Assembly: GCF_041053055.1 (NCBI RefSeq)
Contig: NZ_CP163443.1
Coordinates: 3,162,001-3,226,000, forward strand
DNA from: Streptomyces sp. R41
Lineage (GTDB): Bacteria > Actinomycetota > Actinomycetes > Streptomycetales > Streptomycetaceae
Reading direction: 5' to 3'
DNA length: 64,000 nt
The notes beneath the pieces were generated by a model. That model worked only from the letters and a program-made list of their open reading frames with translations. It was not told the DNA's origin and did not search any database. This document shows positions 31,977 to 40,839 of the stretch, piece after piece. The translations under genes were made by a program, and so were the position numbers. How positions within the stretch are numbered: position 1 is the stretch's first letter; every line of letters begins with the position of its first letter.

Positions 31977-31997
31977 AAACCTAAAGGCTTTCGGTTT
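31977..31997. promoter_or_regulatory. Candidate TetR operator between permease and TetR genes
   Basis: AAACCTAAAG and CTTTCGGTTT form an inverted repeat with a 1-nt centre and one mismatch. It is markedly AT-rich for this genome and lies in the 167-nt gap between the divergent permease (31885) and TetR (32053) genes. Position and symmetry fit the operator of that regulator. Confidence 0.65.
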
Positions 31998-32052
31998 CGG
32001 CAATGTAACCTCCCGTTGGGCATCCGGGAAGACCTCAGGGAGAGCACAGATC

Positions 32053-32658
32053 ATGGGACGGCCGCGCACACCCCTCCTCGACCGCGAGCGCATCGCCACG
32101 ACGGCGCTCGAACTGATCGATGAGCGGGGAGAGTTCAGCGTGCCGCAGATCGCCAAGCGGCTCGGTGTGCAGACGGGCTCGGTGTACCACCATGTGGACG
32201 GCCGGGACGGCATCGTGGAACTTCTCCGCGAGCGGGTCGCCTCGACGATCGACACGGGAACCCTCTCCCTGACCCCCTGGGACACGGCCCTGGCCGCCTG
32301 GGCCCGCTCCTACCGCGCGGCCTTCGCGGCCCACCCGAAGGCGATCCCGCTCCTGACGACATCACCCGTACGAGCGCCACGCGTCCTGGAGCAGTACGAG
32401 CGCGCGGTCACCCTCCTGCTGGACGCCGGCTTCGCCCTCCCCGACGTGATGCCGGTGATCATCGCCCTGGAGAACCTGGTCCTCGGCTCGGCCCTGGACC
32501 TCGCGGCCCCGGAGACGATGTGGGAACTCCCCGACGACACGACGACACCACGCCTGGCGGCGGCACTGGACGCGGTGGGCGAGGGCCGCGCGGACCGGGC
32601 GTTCGAGCTGGCGCTGGACGGTTTCATGGCCCACGCGAGGGCGTTGCAGACGGCCTGA
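32053..32658 (+). CDS. TetR-family regulator (TetR_C_1 type)
   Basis: 201 residues. The DNA-binding domain is near the N-terminus (DRERIATTALELIDERGEFS, then IAKRLGVQTGSVYHHVDGRD). The C-terminal domain resembles that of the classical tetracycline repressor group. It is divergent from the permease/amidohydrolase operon, with a clear inverted repeat in between, so it most likely represses them until their substrate appears. Confidence 0.9.
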   Translation: MGRPRTPLLDRERIATTALELIDERGEFSVPQIAKRLGVQTGSVYHHVDGRDGIVELLRERVASTIDTGTLSLTPWDTALAAWARSYRAAFAAHPKAIPLLTTSPVRAPRVLEQYERAVTLLLDAGFALPDVMPVIIALENLVLGSALDLAAPETMWELPDDTTTPRLAAALDAVGEGRADRAFELALDGFMAHARALQTA

Positions 32659-32697
32659 GCGAGGAAGGCCAGCGCTCCTCCTGGGCCACACCCCGAA

Positions 32698-32838
32698 GTG
32701 CCCCAAGTCGGCTACCTGCTCCCCGTAGTCTCAGTGGCACTGGGCGCACTGGTCCTGGACGAGCACATAGGCCTACGCGTAGCAGCGGGCATGGCGGTAG
32801 TCCTGACAGGCGTGGCGATGTCACGCAAACAGCCGCAA
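32698..32838 (+). pseudogene. C-terminal remnant of an EamA-family transporter
   Basis: About 47 codons match the end of EamA/DMT transporters: a last membrane span YLLPVVSVALGALVLDEHIG, then RVAAGMAVVLTGVAMSR. The upstream 95% of such a gene (about 300 residues) is absent; the TetR stop is only 40 nt before it. It probably arose by deletion. The frame continues past 32838 only into repeat sequence. Confidence 0.65.
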
Positions 32839-32859
32839 CCCACGCACACAAGCCCGAAG

Positions 32860-33003
32860 CACCCGCACCCGCGGACGCACGGAAGGGGCCGTGCCGGTAC
32901 ATCACATGCCCCGTCGCTTACGTCCGGATCTGGAAACGTCTCCCCACAAGCCAACGTCTGATCCACCGGCGACGGGGCGGATGTACCGGCACGGCCCCGA
33001 CCC
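32860..33003. repeat. Palindromic repeat element, copy A
   Basis: A 144-nt element whose left 60 nt and right 40 nt are nearly identical to copy B at 62152-62296. The outer arms GGGGCCGTGCCGGTACATC (32885-32903) and its exact complement (32980-32998) form a 19-bp stem, and CCCCGTCGC pairs with GCGACGGGG inside it. The central 40 nt differ between copies. It lies between the EamA remnant and the 3' end of glnE. Confidence 0.85.
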
Positions 33004-33011
33004 CCACGGAC

Positions 33012-33044
33012 CCGCAGGCGAACCGCAGGCGAACCGCAGGCGAA
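33012..33044. repeat. Three tandem 11-bp units next to repeat copy A
   Basis: CCGCAGGCGAA is repeated three times without spacers, ending 16 nt before the glnE stop. It is a simple tandem array with no known role. Confidence 0.85.
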
Positions 33045-33060
33045 CGGCAGCGGCCCGGGC

Positions 33061-36057
33061 TCACGCCCCGTAGAACAGCTCCTCGACAACGGCCCGAGCC
33101 CGCCGAGTGGTCCGCCGGTAGTCATCGAGCATGTCCCCGACATGCCCCGGCCCATACCCCAAGTACCGCCCCACGGCACCAAGTTCACGGCCGTCCGACG
33201 GGAAGGTGTCCCCCGCCCGCCCCCGCACGAGCATCACCGCGTTCCGCACCCGCGTAGCCAGCACCCAGGCCTCGTCCAGTATCGCCGCGTCCTCTGCGGA
33301 CAGGAGCTCCGCGGCACACGCGGCGGCAAGCGCCGCCCGCGTCCGGGTGGTCCGCAACCCCGGCTCCACCCACCCGTGCTGCAGCTGCAGCAACTGCACG
33401 GTCCACTCCACGTCGGACAGCCCACCCCGCCCGAGCTTGGTGTGCAACGTGGGATCCGCCCCCCGCGGCATCCGCTCGGACTCCATCCGCGCCTTCAGCC
33501 GCCGGATCTCCCGCACCGCCTCGTCGCCCAGCCCCTCCGCCGGATACCGCAACGGATCGATCAATTCGATGAACCGGCGCCCCAAGTCCACGTCCCCCGC
33601 CACGACTTCGGCCCGCAGCAGAGCCTGTGACTCCCACACCAACGACCAACGCCGGTAATAGGCCTCATAAGACTTCAACGTCCGCACGAGCGGCCCGGAC
33701 TTCCCCTCGGGCCGCAGATCCGCGTCGATCAACAACGGCGGATCCGCACTGGAAACCTGAAGCAGCCGCCGCATCTCGGAGACCACGGCGTTCGCGGCCC
33801 GGGAAGCCTCCTGCTCGTCCACCCCGTCCCGGGGCTCATGCACGAACAGCACATCCGCGTCGGACCCGTAACCGAGCTCGTGCCCCCCGAACCGCCCCAT
33901 CCCGATGATGGCGAACCGGGTGGGAAGCGTCTCCCCCCAGCCGTCCCGCACAACGGCCCGCAGCGTCCCGGCAAGCGTCGCCGCCGTCAGATCGGAAACC
34001 GCACCTCCCACCAGATCCACCAACGCCCCCTGGTCGGCGACGGCCGGCGTCTCCTCGGTGCCGTAGGACGCGACAATGTCCGCCGCGGCCGTACGGAACA
34101 GCTCCCGCCGCCGCACCCCACGCGCCGCGGTGACCGCCTGCTCACCCCCGGCCGCGCGCCCCACCGCCGCGAGGATCTCCTGCTCGAGGTGGGCACGGGC
34201 CCGCGGTTCGAGCCCGCCTGCGTCCCCGTCCCCGAGGAGCGCCACCGCCTCCGGCGCACGCATCAGCAGATCCGGAGCGAGCCGCCCGGCCGACAGGACC
34301 CGCGCGAGGTTCTCGGCGGCAGCGCCCTCATCCCTCAACAGCCGCAGATACCAAGGGGTCTTGCCCAGCGCGTCCGACACCTTCCGGAAATTCAGCAACC
34401 CCGCATCGGGATTGGCGGAATCCGCGAACCACCCCAACAACACGGGCAGCAAGGTCCGTTGAATCGCGGCCTTACGGGTAACACCGGAGGCCAGCGCCTC
34501 CAGATGCCGCAACGCCGCGGCCGGATCGGCATATCCGAGCGCGACAAGCCGTTCGCGAGCCGCATCGGGACTCAACCTGGCCTCACCAGGGGCGAGTTGG
34601 GCAACGGCATCAAGCAGCGGCCGGTAGAACAACTTCTCGTGCAGCCGCCGCACCACGGCCGCGTGCCGCTTCCACTCACGGTTCAGTTCGACAACGGGAT
34701 CGGACCGCAATCCCAGCGACCGTCCGATGCGCCGCAGGTCGGCCTCGGACTCCGGCACAAGATGCGTACGCCTCAGCCGATACAGCTGGATCCGATGCTC
34801 CATGGACCGCAGAAACCGATACGCGTCATCGAGCTGTACGGCATCGGCGCGCCCCACGTACCCACCCGCGGCCAGCGCCTTCAGCGCATCGAGCGTGGTC
34901 CCGCTCCGCAGTGACGTATCGGCCCGCCCGTGAACCAACTGGAGCAGCTGCACGGCGAATTCGACGTCCCTCAGTCCACCCGGACCGAGCTTCAGCTCAC
35001 GCTCGATCTCGGTGGCGGGAATGTTCTCGACGACGCGCCGCCGCATCTTCTGCACATCGGGGACGAAGTTGTCGCGCTCGGCGGCATGCCACACCAGCGG
35101 CGCCAGCGTGGCCACGTACTCCTCGCCGAGCTCGATGTCACCGGCCACGGGCCGGGCCTTGAGCAGCGCCTGGAACTCCCAGGTCTTGGCCCACCGCTGG
35201 TAGTAGGCGAGATGGCTGCTCAGCGTCCGCACCAGCGGCCCGTTCCGTCCTTCGGGCCGCAAATTGGCATCCACCGGCCAAATGCTGCCCTCAATGGTCG
35301 TCTCGGAACAGATCCGCATCATATGCGAGGCCAGCCGAGTCGCGGCCTGTACGGCCTTGCCCTCATCGGCTCCGTTGACGGCCTCCCCCACGAAGATCAC
35401 ATCGACGTCGGACACGTAATTGAGCTCGTGGCCCCCGCACTTGCCCATCGCGATGACCGCGAGGCGGCACAGCGCGGTGTCGTCGGGTGCGTCGGTCCGG
35501 GCGATCGCGAGCGCGGCACGCAGGGTCGCGGTGGCGAGGTCGGCGAGCTCGGCGGCGGTCTGGGCGAGGTCGGTGGTGCCGCACACGTCGCGCGCGGCGA
35601 TGGAGAGCAGGCAGCGCCGGTAGGCGACGCGCAGCGAGATCGGGTCGGTCGCCTCGGCCAGCCCCCGCTCGAACTCGGCCACCCCGGGATGCAGGTCCTG
35701 CGGCTCGTACGTCACGAGCGCCTGCCAGTCGCGCGGGTGCCGGGCGAGATGGTCGGCGAGCGCGGCGGAGGCGCCGAGGACACCGAGCAGCCGGTCCCGC
35801 AGCGGCTTCGCCGCGATCAGCGTGTCGAGCAGCTCCCGCTGGGCCGTGTGCCCGTCCTGCGCCTCGACGAGCCGGACGAGACCGAGCAGCGCCAGATCAG
35901 GATCGGCGGTCGCGCCCAGCGCGTCCAGGAGCACCGGGTCGGACCGTATGGGCGCCAGCTCGGCGCTCTCCAGGAGTCGCTCGGCGGCCGAGGGATCGGT
36001 GAAGCCGTGCCGCAGCAGCCGCGAAAAGGTACTGCTTCTGCGCCCCGGCGCCGTCAT
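33061..36057 (-). CDS. glnE: Bifunctional glutamine synthetase adenylyltransferase/deadenylylase
   Basis: 998 residues, in the usual range. Two nucleotidyltransferase domains are seen in tandem. The N-terminal one (GKCGGHELNYVSDVDVIFVG) is the deadenylylase, and the C-terminal one (GMGRFGGHELGYGSDADVLF) is the adenylylase. Each is followed by a helical domain. The enzyme modifies a tyrosine of glutamine synthetase I according to nitrogen status. It stands alone here, with a GlnA2-like gene 7 kb further on. The start ATG at 36057 has CCGAGG just upstream. Confidence 0.97.
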   Translation of the reverse strand: MTAPGRRSSTFSRLLRHGFTDPSAAERLLESAELAPIRSDPVLLDALGATADPDLALLGLVRLVEAQDGHTAQRELLDTLIAAKPLRDRLLGVLGASAALADHLARHPRDWQALVTYEPQDLHPGVAEFERGLAEATDPISLRVAYRRCLLSIAARDVCGTTDLAQTAAELADLATATLRAALAIARTDAPDDTALCRLAVIAMGKCGGHELNYVSDVDVIFVGEAVNGADEGKAVQAATRLASHMMRICSETTIEGSIWPVDANLRPEGRNGPLVRTLSSHLAYYQRWAKTWEFQALLKARPVAGDIELGEEYVATLAPLVWHAAERDNFVPDVQKMRRRVVENIPATEIERELKLGPGGLRDVEFAVQLLQLVHGRADTSLRSGTTLDALKALAAGGYVGRADAVQLDDAYRFLRSMEHRIQLYRLRRTHLVPESEADLRRIGRSLGLRSDPVVELNREWKRHAAVVRRLHEKLFYRPLLDAVAQLAPGEARLSPDAARERLVALGYADPAAALRHLEALASGVTRKAAIQRTLLPVLLGWFADSANPDAGLLNFRKVSDALGKTPWYLRLLRDEGAAAENLARVLSAGRLAPDLLMRAPEAVALLGDGDAGGLEPRARAHLEQEILAAVGRAAGGEQAVTAARGVRRRELFRTAAADIVASYGTEETPAVADQGALVDLVGGAVSDLTAATLAGTLRAVVRDGWGETLPTRFAIIGMGRFGGHELGYGSDADVLFVHEPRDGVDEQEASRAANAVVSEMRRLLQVSSADPPLLIDADLRPEGKSGPLVRTLKSYEAYYRRWSLVWESQALLRAEVVAGDVDLGRRFIELIDPLRYPAEGLGDEAVREIRRLKARMESERMPRGADPTLHTKLGRGGLSDVEWTVQLLQLQHGWVEPGLRTTRTRAALAAACAAELLSAEDAAILDEAWVLATRVRNAVMLVRGRAGDTFPSDGRELGAVGRYLGYGPGHVGDMLDDYRRTTRRARAVVEELFYGA

Positions 36058-36214
36058 CCTCGGCCTCCTGTCGGATCAAGGTCGTACGAACTTGAGCGTA
36101 ACCGCAGTCCTTGAGAGAAGCGCCGGGGCGGGCGGCCACACCCGGGACCGATGACTTCCGCCGGTGTGCGCGGTCTCCCTTACGGCGGGACCATGTCGAT
36201 CGAGGAGGAGACCC

Positions 36215-36730
36215 ATGTCCGGCACGCAACCGCAGACAGAGCTCGACCCGCGCTACGGCAGCCCCGGGGCGACCGCGACTCCGTGGTCGGAGGCCGTGCG
36301 GCGGCTGGCCGCGGCGGAGCTGTACTGGCTGTCGACGGTACGGCCGGACGGCCGGCCGCATGTGACGCCGCTGATCGGTGTCTGGCAGGACGGCGCGATG
36401 CACTTCACGACGGGCGCGCGGGAACGGAAGGCGCTCAACCTCGCCGGCAATCCGCACGTCGTGCTCACCACGGGGACCAACACGTGGGCCGAGGGGTACG
36501 ACCTCGTCGTCGAGGGCGAGGCGGTGCGCGTGACCGACGTGGCCCGGCTGCGCGGGCTGGCCAAGGCGTGGGAGGAGAAGTACGGCACCGAGTGGCACTT
36601 CGAGGTCCGCGAGGACGGGGCGTTCCAGGGACAGGAAGGGTCCTCTCTCGTCTTTGCCGTAGCGCCGCGCACCGCTTTCGGGTTCGGTAAGGGAGAGCCG
36701 TTCAGCCAGACGCGCTGGCGATTCGAGTGA
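36215..36730 (+). CDS. Pyridoxamine 5'-phosphate oxidase-like flavin/F420-binding protein
   Basis: 171 residues from the ATG at 36215 (GAGGAGGAG upstream). The split-barrel signature is AAAELYWLSTVRPDGRPHVT, followed by PLIGVWQDG and FTTGARERKALNL. Members bind FMN or F420 and act as small oxidoreductases; substrates are rarely known. The same strand holds a VOC protein 108 nt on, separated by a tandem repeat. Confidence 0.85.
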   Translation: MSGTQPQTELDPRYGSPGATATPWSEAVRRLAAAELYWLSTVRPDGRPHVTPLIGVWQDGAMHFTTGARERKALNLAGNPHVVLTTGTNTWAEGYDLVVEGEAVRVTDVARLRGLAKAWEEKYGTEWHFEVREDGAFQGQEGSSLVFAVAPRTAFGFGKGEPFSQTRWRFE

Positions 36731-36743
36731 CGTACTACGGCGC

Positions 36744-36826
36744 CGTGCGACAGCGACGTACGGCATGACTCACGCCATGGCGTACGACAGCGACGCGCGG
36801 CGTGACCCACGACATGACGTACGACA
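36744..36826. repeat. Two-and-a-quarter copies of a 37-bp tandem repeat
   Basis: Unit 1 (36744-36780) and unit 2 (36781-36817) both begin CGT(G/A)CGACAGCGACG and end CACG(C/A)CATG(G/A); a partial third unit CGTACGACA follows. It fills the gap between the PNPOx-like and VOC genes and ends 12 nt before the VOC start, so copy number could alter expression. Confidence 0.85.
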
Positions 36827-36838
36827 AGGGAGTCGTTC

Positions 36839-37279
36839 ATGGACATGACGCTCGAAGTGATCCTGCTGCCGGTCTCCGACGTGGACCGGGCGAAGGAGTT
36901 CTACCGGGACAAGGTCGGCTTCCACGTCGACCTGGACGGTGAGGTGATGGAGGGGGTGCGGATCGTGCAGCTGACGCCGCCCGGTTCGGGGTGTTCCATA
37001 GCGCTCGTGGACGGACTGCAGGTCCCGACGGGGACGCCGCAGCCGGGGACGTACCACGGGATGCAGCTGTGCGTCACGGACGCCAAGGCGGCGTACGAGG
37101 AGCTCACGGCGCGGGGGCTCGACATCAGCGAGCCGGTGGAGTTCGCGCCGCAGGACGGCGCCACGTTCATGTACTTCAAGGACCCGGACGGGAACGGCTG
37201 GGCGATCCAGGAGTACCGGCGGCGGGAGACCGAGCCGCTGCACCAGCTGCTGAGCGAGCTGGCCGCCCAGCGGCAGTAG
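36839..37279 (+). CDS. VOC-superfamily (glyoxalase/bleomycin-resistance-like) protein
   Basis: 146 residues, a single VOC unit pair. The first half has ILLPVSDVDRAKEFYRDKVG and the second has MYFKDPDGNGWAIQEY, where the last Glu is the usual metal ligand. The family covers glyoxalases, dioxygenases and drug-binding proteins; specificity cannot be read. AAGGGAG precedes the ATG. Confidence 0.87.
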   Translation: MDMTLEVILLPVSDVDRAKEFYRDKVGFHVDLDGEVMEGVRIVQLTPPGSGCSIALVDGLQVPTGTPQPGTYHGMQLCVTDAKAAYEELTARGLDISEPVEFAPQDGATFMYFKDPDGNGWAIQEYRRRETEPLHQLLSELAAQRQ

Positions 37280-37390
37280 TTCATCCGCTCTTCATCCCTC
37301 CGGTTGGGGGACGTGAGGCGAGGGAATATTGGCGTGTACATGCTCTGTCCGCACCGCCACCGTCGCATCTCCCCCCACCGGAGGTCTGAA

Positions 37391-38278
37391 GTGTCCGGCA
37401 GAAACGTGTACCGCCGCAGTCGTGCCGTCGTGGCGTCCGCCCTCGCCTTCACCGCGGCCGCGGTCGGCGTGTGGACCGGGTTCGGCGGCTCGTCCCCGGC
37501 TCACGCCGCGGCCGCCGTCCCGACCCCGGACCACGTCGTCGTCGTGGTCTTCGAGAACCACGGGTACAGCCAGGTGATCGGCTCGTCCGGCGCCCCGTAC
37601 ATCAACTCGCTCAAGACCGGCGGCGCCAACCTCTCCCAGTCGTACGCCGAAACGCACCCGAGCCAGCCCAACTACTTCGCCCTGTTCTCCGGCGCCACCC
37701 AGGGGATCACGGACGACAGCTGCTACACGCCCGGCTTCTCCTCCGCCGCGAACCTCGCCTCCGAGTTGATCGCCGCGGGCAAGACGTGGGGGAGCTACAA
37801 CGAGACGCTGCCCGGCCAGGGTTCGACGACGTGCGGCAGCGGCAAGTACGCGCGCAAGCACAACCCGTGGTTCGGCTTCAGCAACGTACCGACGTCGAGC
37901 GCCAAGACGTTCGCGCAGTTCCCGACGGACTACTCGACGCTTCCGCAGGTCTCCTTCGTCGTCCCGAACCTGTGCAGCGACATGCACGACTGCTCGGTGT
38001 CGACGGGTGACACCTGGCTGAAGAACAACCTGAGCGCGTACGCGACCTGGGCCAAGACCCACAACAGCCTGCTCGTCGTCACCTTCGACGAGGACAACCG
38101 GCTGTCCGGCAACCGCATCCCGACGGTCCTCTACGGCCAGCAGGTGACCGCCGGCTCCTCGTCCACCGCCACCTACAACCACTACGACCTGCTGCGCACG
38201 CTGGAGGACATGCACGGCCTCCCGCACGCGGGCAACGCCGCCTCCGGCAAGGACATCACGGGTATCTGGACGTCCTGA
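37391..38278 (+). CDS. Secreted phosphoesterase (acid phosphatase/PLC-like)
   Basis: 295 residues from the GTG at 37391 (GGAGG 6 nt upstream). The signal peptide (ALAFTAAAVGVWTGFGGSSP) ends near AHAA. The mature enzyme starts HVVVVVFENHGYSQVIGS, where Glu-Asn-His are typical metal-site residues of the PF04185 phosphoesterase family. TFDEDNRLSGNRIPT and YNHYDLLRTLEDMHG follow. It is an extracytoplasmic phosphatase or phospholipase-like enzyme. One nucleotide separates it from the MFS gene, and the beta-propeller gene follows, so the three form an operon. Confidence 0.88.
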   Translation: MSGRNVYRRSRAVVASALAFTAAAVGVWTGFGGSSPAHAAAAVPTPDHVVVVVFENHGYSQVIGSSGAPYINSLKTGGANLSQSYAETHPSQPNYFALFSGATQGITDDSCYTPGFSSAANLASELIAAGKTWGSYNETLPGQGSTTCGSGKYARKHNPWFGFSNVPTSSAKTFAQFPTDYSTLPQVSFVVPNLCSDMHDCSVSTGDTWLKNNLSAYATWAKTHNSLLVVTFDEDNRLSGNRIPTVLYGQQVTAGSSSTATYNHYDLLRTLEDMHGLPHAGNAASGKDITGIWTS

Positions 38279-38279
38279 C

Positions 38280-39794
38280 ATGTACGTAGCGGACAGCCGC
38301 GCCGGCACCACGGCGGCGGCGTCCGCGGAAGGCGCCGCCCGGCCCCGTGCCGGGCGGCGCCGTGCCGCGGTCGCGCCCACGGTGCTGGCGCTCGGCACGG
38401 TCAGTCTGATCACCGACGTCTCGTCGGAGATGGTGACGGCGGTGCTGCCCCTGTACCTGGTGGCCGGTCTCGGTCTGTCCCCACTGGGCTTCGGGCTCCT
38501 CGACGGGATCTACAACGGCTTCTCGGCGCTGGTACGCCTGGTCGGAGGCCATTTCGCGGACCGGGGCGGGGGCCGCCACAAGTGGGTCGCGGGCTTCGGC
38601 TACGGCCTCTCGGCGGCCTGCAAACCGCTGCTGCTGATGGCGCAGACCCTCACCCCCATCGGCCTGATCCTGGCCGCCGACCGCACCGGCAAGGGCCTGC
38701 GCACGGCCCCGCGCGACGCGCTGATCTCCCTGTCGAGCACCCCGGAGACACGCGGCCGCGCCTTCGGCGTACACCGAGCCATGGACACGGCGGGCGCGCT
38801 GCTGGGCCCCCTGGTCGCCTTCCTGATCCTCCGGGCGACGGTCGACGGATACGACGCGGTGTTCACGGTGAGCTTCTGCGTCGCCGTGGTGGGCGTGCTG
38901 GTGCTGGTGCTGTTCGTGCCGGGGAGCGCAGGGCGGCACGGCGGTGCAGAGCAGCAGGGCAGTGGCGCTTCGCGGGCCCACGGCAGGGCCCTGCACGGTA
39001 CTGCGGCCGGCCCGGCCGTCGGTCCGGAAGACGTCACCGACGGCGACCCACGCTCCGCCACCACCGCCGCCGACGCCACCGACGCCACCGACGCCACCAG
39101 ATCGCACGATGCCGCTGCGCACGCGACAAACGGCGACGCGGCCGCGCGAGCGACGGGCGGCAACGCAACGCGCCCCGTAGAGGCCTCCACCGCGCCCGCC
39201 GCGACCCTCCGCGCGGCCTTGGCCCTGCTCGCCCAGCCCCACCTCCGCCAGCTCACCCTCTGCGCCCTCCTCCTCGGCCTCGCGACCGTCAGCGACTCCT
39301 TCGTCTATCTCCTGCTCCAGCGGCGCCTCGGCGTTGCGGACCGCTGGTTCGCGCTGCTGCCCGTGGGCACCGCGGCAGCGTTCCTTGTCCTGGCCGTCCC
39401 GCTGGGGCGGCTGGCGGACCGGGTCGGCCGGTGGCGGGTCTTCCTGGCGGGCCACGGAGCGCTGCTCCTCGCGTACGGCGTGCTGCTCTCCTCCTGGCAC
39501 GGGACGGCGCTGCCGTACGCCGTTCTCCTCCTGCACGGGGGGTTCTACGCGGCGACGGACGGTGTGCTGATGGCCGCGGCGTCGGACAGCGTGCCCGAGG
39601 AGCTGCGCTCGTCCGGGCTGGCACTGGTCCAGACGGGGCAGGCGCTGGCCCGGTTCGTCTGCTCGCTCGGTTTCGGCGCGGCCTGGACGGCGTGGGGCGA
39701 CCGTACGGCGCTCACCGCGTCGACGGTGGCCCTCGCCGTCTGCGCGCTGTTCGCGCTCAGCCTGCGCCCCATCACCCCAGAAGGCCTCGCATGA
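38280..39794 (+). CDS. MFS transporter with a long low-complexity central loop
   Basis: 504 residues, starting 1 nt after the phosphoesterase stop. Twelve membrane spans in two halves are joined by an unusually long cytoplasmic loop at about residues 218-305, rich in Ala, Thr, Asp, Gly and His (DATDATDAT and similar). The first half contains LITDVSSEMVTAVLPLYLVA and ADRTGKGLRTAPRDALI, typical of a poorly studied bacterial MFS group. Substrate unknown; the operon suggests export or uptake linked to the secreted phosphatase. Confidence 0.87.
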   Translation: MYVADSRAGTTAAASAEGAARPRAGRRRAAVAPTVLALGTVSLITDVSSEMVTAVLPLYLVAGLGLSPLGFGLLDGIYNGFSALVRLVGGHFADRGGGRHKWVAGFGYGLSAACKPLLLMAQTLTPIGLILAADRTGKGLRTAPRDALISLSSTPETRGRAFGVHRAMDTAGALLGPLVAFLILRATVDGYDAVFTVSFCVAVVGVLVLVLFVPGSAGRHGGAEQQGSGASRAHGRALHGTAAGPAVGPEDVTDGDPRSATTAADATDATDATRSHDAAAHATNGDAAARATGGNATRPVEASTAPAATLRAALALLAQPHLRQLTLCALLLGLATVSDSFVYLLLQRRLGVADRWFALLPVGTAAAFLVLAVPLGRLADRVGRWRVFLAGHGALLLAYGVLLSSWHGTALPYAVLLLHGGFYAATDGVLMAAASDSVPEELRSSGLALVQTGQALARFVCSLGFGAAWTAWGDRTALTASTVALAVCALFALSLRPITPEGLA

Positions 39795-40813
39795 CTCTGC
39801 GTACCCGCATCCTGGTCCTGATCTCGGCCCTCGTCGTCCTGGCGGGCGTCGCCACGGCCTCCGTCCTGCACGCCTCGGCCCGGGCGGACCGCCGGAACCA
39901 GACCCAGCCGGGCGGCCCGAGGATCACCGCGGGCACCGTCGCGCTGACCGGCGACAGCGGCCGCATGATCTTCCGCAACATGGCATGGGGCCCGCACCGC
40001 GACGAGCTGACGACGGTCCCGGCGTCGGACCCGGCGGGCCCGCGCACGGCCTCCGACGTCAAGTGCCTGCGCTTCTACGCGGCTTCGGGGACGGGAGTGT
40101 GCCTCCAGGCGGTGCACGGCGCCGTCCAGGACACCTACCGAGCCGTCGTCCTCGACGCACACCTGCACGAGACGGCCCACTACGACGTCCCCGGCATCCC
40201 GTCCCGCGCCCGCGTCTCCCCCAGCGGCCGCTACGCCGCCTGGACCGCCTTCGTGGGCGGCGACTCGTACGCGGGCACGAACTTCTCGACCCGCGCGGCG
40301 ATCGTGGACACCCGTACGGGGAAACTGACCCCGTCCCTGGAGGCGTACCGCGTCGTGAAGGACGGCCGTCCCCATCGCGCCGCGGACGTCAACTTCTGGG
40401 GCGTCACCTTCGCCGCCGACGACCGCACCTTCTACGCGACGCTGGCGACGAAGGGCAAGACCTACCTGGTCCGGGGCGACCTCCGCACCCGTACGGTCAC
40501 CACTCTCCGCACGAACGTCGAGTGCCCGTCCCTCTCCCCCGACGGCACCCGCATCGCCTTCAAGAAGCGGGTGAAGGGCCTCCCCAAGGACGCCCCCTGG
40601 CACCTGTACGTCCTGGACCTCCGCACGATGCGCGAAACCCCCCTCGCCGAACCCCGCAGCGTCGACGACCAGGCGGTCTGGCGCGACGACCACACCCTTG
40701 TCTACGCCCTCCCCGGCGACTACGGAGCCGACCTCTACACGGTCCCGTCCGACGGCACAGGAAAGCCGCGGCGGATCAGCACCGCGGCCGTGTCTCCTGC
40801 GTATGTGAACTAG
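39791..40813 (+). CDS. Membrane-anchored TolB/WD40-like beta-propeller protein
   Basis: 340 residues; its ATG overlaps the MFS stop (ATGA), so it is translationally coupled. One N-terminal membrane segment (ILVLISALVVLAGVATASVL) is a signal anchor. The rest shows PD40-like blade motifs such as ARVSPSGRYAAWTAF, GVTFAADDRTFYATL, PSLSPDGTRIAF and DDQAVWRDDHTLVYAL. It likely forms an outside-facing propeller that binds a ligand or partner, with role unknown. Confidence 0.85.
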   Translation: MTLRTRILVLISALVVLAGVATASVLHASARADRRNQTQPGGPRITAGTVALTGDSGRMIFRNMAWGPHRDELTTVPASDPAGPRTASDVKCLRFYAASGTGVCLQAVHGAVQDTYRAVVLDAHLHETAHYDVPGIPSRARVSPSGRYAAWTAFVGGDSYAGTNFSTRAAIVDTRTGKLTPSLEAYRVVKDGRPHRAADVNFWGVTFAADDRTFYATLATKGKTYLVRGDLRTRTVTTLRTNVECPSLSPDGTRIAFKKRVKGLPKDAPWHLYVLDLRTMRETPLAEPRSVDDQAVWRDDHTLVYALPGDYGADLYTVPSDGTGKPRRISTAAVSPAYVN

Positions 40814-40839
40814 CGCGTGCCCGTGCCCGTTGATGTCGA

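Noticed and set aside
28836..32285. Apparent 1,149-codon fusion covering amidohydrolase and permease regions
   Set aside because: The amidohydrolase starts at 30407 with a Shine-Dalgarno; upstream the frame is only a shadow of the APC gene, which is read in another frame from 31885.
33012..33044. Short tandem units as a CRISPR array
   Set aside because: The 11-bp units have no spacers between them and no cas genes are nearby.
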